DNA of 17,691 nt from Candidatus Aenigmatarchaeota archaeon (lineage in GTDB: Archaea > Aenigmatarchaeota > Aenigmatarchaeia > QMZP01 > QMZT01), in assembly GCA_030634615.1 (NCBI GenBank), contig DAOWAL010000007.1:1-17691 (forward strand), written 5' to 3'. Made by a program: the position numbers and the translations under genes. The notes below the pieces were generated by a model. The model was not told the DNA's origin. It saw only the letters and a list, made by a program, of their open reading frames with translations, and did no database searches. This document shows, in pieces, positions 15,302 through 17,691 of the stretch (positions are counted from its first letter, which is position 1; each line of letters starts with the position of its first letter).

Positions 15302-15937
15302 ATGTTTGAACTTTTAGTGTTTGATCTGGACGGAACGCTTCTCAATTCGTCAGCTGCGATAATGAAGGCCCTAAACATTACTTTCGCAAAGATTGGTCTT
15401 GGTCCGTATGACTGGGACAATGACATAGTAAGATTTTTTGGTAAGCCGTTTGAATACTGGGCAGAAACTCTGTTAAGAGAAGAAGGCAAATACACCGAAG
15501 AAAATTTCAAAAATATGACAGACGGTACATGGAAAGCCTATGAAAAAACAGGCAATGAATCAGAACTGAACAAAGGCGCCAAAGAACTTCTGGAAGGTCT
15601 TCGAAAGAAGGGGATTAAAATGGCAGTTGCAACAAATATGAAATCCGGGCATGCAAAGATTTTCCTGCCACATCTTGGGATAGACAAATATTTTGAAATT
15701 GTATGCACTGCTTCTGATGTTAAGAACGGGAAACCTTACACCGACCAAATGGATTGCATTTTAGAAAAGGTAAGAGTGGATAAAGAAAATGTGCTTATGG
15801 TAGGCGATACTGTTTCGGATGTTGAGTTTGCAGAAAACTCGAAAGTTAAGATAGCATTACTCACCACTCCATGGAATAACGACCTGAAATCGGATTACAA
15901 AGTAAAGGAATTGACTGAAATTCTAGATTTTGTTTAA
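15302..15937 (+). CDS. HAD-family phosphatase, phosphoglycolate phosphatase-like
   Basis: This 211-residue cytoplasmic enzyme belongs to the haloacid dehalogenase superfamily with an alpha-helical cap after motif I, as in phosphoglycolate phosphatase (Gph) and related sugar or nucleotide phosphatases. Motif I is FDLDGTLL (nucleophile D8, acid/base D10). Motif II is AVATN (T111). Motif III is the lysine in NGKPYTD (K144). Motif IV is VGDTVSDVEFA (D169, D173). All catalytic residues are present, so it should be active. The substrate cannot be told from sequence. ATG 15302 puts motif I at the usual distance from the N-terminus. A TTTTAA box at 15259-15264 is 40 bases upstream, and an in-frame TTG at 15290 would suit a leaderless start. 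The gene is divergent from the giant surface gene. Confidence 0.88.
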   Translation: MFELLVFDLDGTLLNSSAAIMKALNITFAKIGLGPYDWDNDIVRFFGKPFEYWAETLLREEGKYTEENFKNMTDGTWKAYEKTGNESELNKGAKELLEGLRKKGIKMAVATNMKSGHAKIFLPHLGIDKYFEIVCTASDVKNGKPYTDQMDCILEKVRVDKENVLMVGDTVSDVEFAENSKVKIALLTTPWNNDLKSDYKVKELTEILDFV

Positions 15938-15987
15938 ACGTTCAGTATTAATATCTGCTATGACAATAATATATCAAGGTTGATTTT

Positions 15988-16158
15988 ATGCCAAAAAAAT
16001 GCAAACACAGTATTGATATATCAGGACAACTTAGCCGATGCAAGACGGATAATTCCTTATGCTGTACATACCCTCAGGAAAAATGTCCTAATTTCTTGGC
16101 AAGAGTTTTCAAAAAACCTGAAGAAACACCAGAAGTAACTCCTGTCATAAAAAAATAA
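15988..16158 (+). CDS. Small Cys-rich protein, putative metal-binding
   Basis: This 56-residue protein begins MPKKCKHSIDISGQLSRC, continues LCCTYPQEKCPNF and ends in a Pro/Glu/Lys tail. Cysteines lie at 5, 18, 25, 26 and 33, with H7 next to the first. The pattern suggests a small zinc site or iron-sulfur site, and it has no signal peptide. AAGGTTGAT before the ATG is a plausible ribosome binding site, and TATTAATAT near 15948-15956 is a plausible TATA box. The 50-base gap after the HAD gene allows either co-transcription or separate transcription. It converges with the next minus-strand gene with one base between the stop codons. No family was recognised. Confidence 0.65.
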   Translation: MPKKCKHSIDISGQLSRCKTDNSLCCTYPQEKCPNFLARVFKKPEETPEVTPVIKK

Positions 16159-16159
16159 A

Positions 16160-16306
16160 TTATTCTTTTTTGTTGAAAATAAAATAGCCAATAGCACCTA
16201 TTAGTATAATGAATGCACCCAGGTCAAACATACCGAAAAATGTTGCTCCAAAACCTGACAACATTATTGCAAGAAGTATTAGCAAAATAACACGACTTTT
16301 TATCAT
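16160..16306 (-). CDS. Small two-helix membrane protein
   Basis: The product has 48 residues: MIKSRVILLILLAIMLSGFG, a short loop (ATFFGMFDLG), a second helix (AFIILIGAIGYFIF) and NKKE at the end. It looks like a hairpin membrane protein with both ends in the cytoplasm. GAGGTAATGAT before ATG 16306 is a good ribosome binding site, and it overlaps the stop of the TRASH protein gene. The start lies only 4 bases after that stop, so the two genes are probably one operon. Family unknown. Confidence 0.65.
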   Translation of the reverse strand: MIKSRVILLILLAIMLSGFGATFFGMFDLGAFIILIGAIGYFIFNKKE

Positions 16307-16310
16307 ATCA

Positions 16311-16511
16311 TTACCTCAGACACTTCATGCAAACATTAGGCCTTCTGGTTTTCATGAGCTGTTCTGTTCTATTTTCATATTTTTCTAAACATTCTTCTGA
16401 ACAGAATGACCTGTTCCATGTGCCAACTCTTCCATATACTTCAACCTTCTTTTCTATTCTGCCTTTCTGTATTTTCTGTTTACACGTCTCGCATTTTTTT
16501 GAAAAAAACAT
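16311..16511 (-). CDS. TRASH-like zinc-binding protein
   Basis: This is a 66-residue protein. The pattern KKCETC (C7, C10), 26 residues, SFCSEECLEKY (C37, C41) is that of a TRASH/YHS-type treble-clef zinc finger, a fold often linked to metal sensing or handling in archaea. An extra CMKC (61-64) near the C-terminus could give a second site with another ligand. GTWNRSFCSEEC is the most diagnostic part. CAGAGGTAGAT before ATG 16511 is a clear ribosome binding site, so this gene has a leader, unlike most neighbours. It is probably co-transcribed with the 48-residue membrane protein downstream. A metal-related membrane function for the pair is a guess. Confidence 0.78.
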   Translation of the reverse strand: MFFSKKCETCKQKIQKGRIEKKVEVYGRVGTWNRSFCSEECLEKYENRTEQLMKTRRPNVCMKCLR

Positions 16512-16564
16512 TTGAATCTACCTCTGTGATTTCTATTATTATATTGTTTTTTAAAAGTGAAAAA

Positions 16565-16807
16565 TTAGTTTTCGAAACGTTTAACTATTCCACGAAGGAA
16601 AAAATACACTGCGGCAAGAAGTATTGTGTACTCTATTACAATACCTGTTGCGAATGTTCCAATGCTCATTCCTGTGAATTCACCAAAAGATGCTGCTGTT
16701 GTAGAAACAGATTTCATGTAAGGAGAATTATCAATGTTTATATTCATCACAGAAACTAGCAATGCTGCAATCAACATGGACAAGATAATTGTGTTTTTTC
16801 TTACCAT
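16565..16807 (-). CDS. Small membrane protein with two helices
   Basis: The product has 80 residues. MVRKNTIILSMLIAALLVSV is a first helix (about 6-22) resembling an uncleaved signal. A polar loop (23-50, NINIDNSPYMKSVSTTAAS) probably lies outside the cell. A second helix (52-72, GIVIEYTILLAAVYFFLRG) leads to a basic tail VKRFEN. The minus strand carries CATAAAAG about 27 bases before ATG 16807, which fits a leaderless transcript. It is upstream of the TRASH gene with a 53-base gap. No family was recognised. Confidence 0.7.
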   Translation of the reverse strand: MVRKNTIILSMLIAALLVSVMNINIDNSPYMKSVSTTAASFGEFTGMSIGTFATGIVIEYTILLAAVYFFLRGIVKRFEN

Positions 16808-16887
16808 GTATATTATATTTGTTTAACTTACTTTTATGCATTTTGTATTTTTTTAGTTTTTAACGCCTTAAAACAAATAATAAATCA

Positions 16888-17286
16888 ATGAGTTACTACA
16901 AAACTCTTGGTGCTGTTTTTGTAATTATGATGGCGTCTGTAGTAGTTCAGGGAAGTAATCTGTTCAATGATATATTCTTTGTGTTCGCATATGCCATAAT
17001 GGGAATTGTTTTAGTACTTGGTACAAAACTAAAGGACAATTCAACAACAGCGTTTTTGCTTGGTATAATACTAATTCTGTCTATCGGTTTTTTGTCTACA
17101 ACTGTTCTTGCGGAATTTTTCACATCAACACCAAGTATACCGATATTTTTTAAAATGACAATAGTATTTTCCCTTGATGGCTGTGCTCTGTTTTTCCTGC
17201 ATTACGGAAGAGTTCTCAGAAAGCTTGAAAATGAAAGCCATGGTCTTGGCCAGCTCCAGACTTACAAAGAACAGGTTTTGGAATAA
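16888..17286 (+). CDS. Four-helix membrane protein, unknown function
   Basis: The product has 132 residues and four hydrophobic segments, about 6-21, 27-46, 54-76 and 84-105. A charged cytoplasmic tail (HYGRVLRKLENESHGLGQLQ through EQVLE) follows. No catalytic motif is visible. TTTTTAA at 16857-16863 is about 28 bases before ATG 16888. The next gene begins 33 bases after the stop but has its own TATA box, so an operon with the UppP-like gene is not required. I do not recognise the family. Confidence 0.78.
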   Translation: MSYYKTLGAVFVIMMASVVVQGSNLFNDIFFVFAYAIMGIVLVLGTKLKDNSTTAFLLGIILILSIGFLSTTVLAEFFTSTPSIPIFFKMTIVFSLDGCALFFLHYGRVLRKLENESHGLGQLQTYKEQVLE

Positions 17287-17288
17287 TG

Positions 17289-17298
17289 ATTTTTAAAT
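17289..17298 (+). promoter_or_regulatory. TATA box of the UppP-like gene
   Basis: ATTTTTAAAT is centred about 26 bases before ATG 17319. It lies in the 32-base gap after the membrane-protein gene and implies a leaderless transcript. Confidence 0.55.
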
Positions 17299-17318
17299 AG
17301 GTCATAGCATAACTAATA

Positions 17319-17691
17319 ATGGTTTTTGAATACGCTCTGTTTGGGATATTGCAGGGAATTTTTGAATGGCTGCCAATATCCAGTCAGGGGAATCTAGTTC
17401 TGATAATGACCGGAATATTTGGATATGCGGCTGAAACGAGTTTGAAGTATTCGATATTTTTACACTCCGGAACGCTTGTTGCAGCCCTGGTGTATTTCAG
17501 AAAAGATGTTTTTAAAATCCTCAAGAACCTGAAAGGTTACAAACCTGACTTTTCAGGAGACAATCGTCTGCTTACATTTCTTGTTGTTTCAACTATTATA
17601 ACAGGAGCAATAGGGTATCCTATATTCAAGTATATCATGCTTTCAAACTTCGCAGGAGAGGTTTTAATCGGTCTTGTCGGCCTTGCACTCA
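17319..17691 (+). CDS. UppP/BacA-like polyprenyl-diphosphatase, 5' part
   Basis: The first 124 codons are visible and the gene runs off the right edge. The family signature is clear: LQGIFEWLPISSQGNLVL (11-28) matches the EGxxEFLPISSTGHM region of undecaprenyl-diphosphate phosphatase, and FLHSGTLVAALVYFRKD (47-63) matches the conserved LHxGT segment. In bacteria this membrane enzyme recycles the lipid carrier for cell-wall polymers. In archaea a related protein could act on dolichyl-type carriers used in glycosylation, which is an inference. Two bacterial active-site positions differ: the first Glu is Gln (Q12) and the His of TGH is Asn (N25), while E16 is kept. The Arg-containing second motif lies beyond the window. 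It may be an archaeal subtype with altered chemistry. Confidence 0.85.
   Translation, partial: MVFEYALFGILQGIFEWLPISSQGNLVLIMTGIFGYAAETSLKYSIFLHSGTLVAALVYFRKDVFKILKNLKGYKPDFSGDNRLLTFLVVSTIITGAIGYPIFKYIMLSNFAGEVLIGLVGLAL

Noticed and set aside
15172..15510. A 112-residue minus-strand frame opposite the HAD gene
   Set aside because: It is antisense to an intact HAD phosphatase with all catalytic motifs, and it has no domain of its own.
16327..16759. Plus-strand frames opposite the TRASH and membrane genes
   Set aside because: They are Phe/Cys/Ser-rich complements of real minus-strand genes that have ribosome binding sites or TATA boxes and recognisable features.

Overview
The window looks like a piece of an AT-rich archaeal chromosome. 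Three kinds of evidence agree. Almost every gene has a TTTTTAAG- or TTTAAA-like TATA box centred about 24-28 bases before its start codon, which implies leaderless or near-leaderless transcripts. Several protein families are archaeal in character: the secreted beta-propeller family, a GTPase-motif-free EF-1A/EF-Tu-like protein, a TRASH-type zinc protein and a divergent UppP-like protein. The few visible ribosome binding sites are GAGGT-type. The lineage cannot be fixed from this window; a small-genome DPANN-type archaeon is a guess only. No rRNA, tRNA, CRISPR array, insertion sequence or phage gene was seen.

Layout. 17-850 (-) is a 277-residue protein with a weak resemblance to the ADP-ribosyltransferase / RNA 2'-phosphotransferase fold, divergent from 909-1859 (+), an OB-fold plus HD-domain protein of the YhaM 3'-5' exoribonuclease type. 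1925-4123 (+) is an exported beta-propeller protein. 4140-4385 (-) is a small two-helix membrane protein, divergent from 4387-5106 (+), a Cas4/AddB-like PD-(D/E)XK nuclease with cysteines at both ends. 5139-5735 (+) is a Cys-rich lipoprotein, 5773-5976 (-) a small unknown protein, 6024-6947 (-) the EF-1A-like protein and 7066-7455 (+) a DUF333 lipoprotein. 7528-15087 (-) is one 2519-residue surface protein. Then come a HAD phosphatase (15302-15937 +), a 56-residue Cys-rich protein (15988-16158 +), three small minus-strand genes (two membrane proteins and a TRASH zinc protein, 16160-16807), a four-helix membrane protein (16888-17286 +) and the start of a UppP-like gene (17319 to the right edge).

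The centrepiece is the giant protein. It has a signal peptide, about 34 tandem copies of a roughly 30-residue four-cysteine motif (CWxY...C...CxW...C), a more divergent Cys-rich middle with its own C-[FW]-x-C sub-repeat, a second block of about nine related repeats, three Asp-rich calcium-type motifs, an FnIII-like domain, an acidic Pro/Thr stalk and a C-terminal membrane anchor. It contains well over 200 cysteines and many N-x-S/T sites. It is best read as a disulfide-bonded, glycosylated cell-surface adhesin or stalk. I recognise no named family covering the repeat.

Two regulatory-scale patterns stand out. Several hairpins plus T-runs are built across the stop codon, with the stop in or beside the loop. 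A TTCGG-N6-CCGAA element occurs exactly twice, each time 13-16 bases upstream of the TATA box of an exported-protein gene. The genes do not form one pathway. Exported, membrane and Cys-rich products dominate, mixed with nucleic-acid enzymes.
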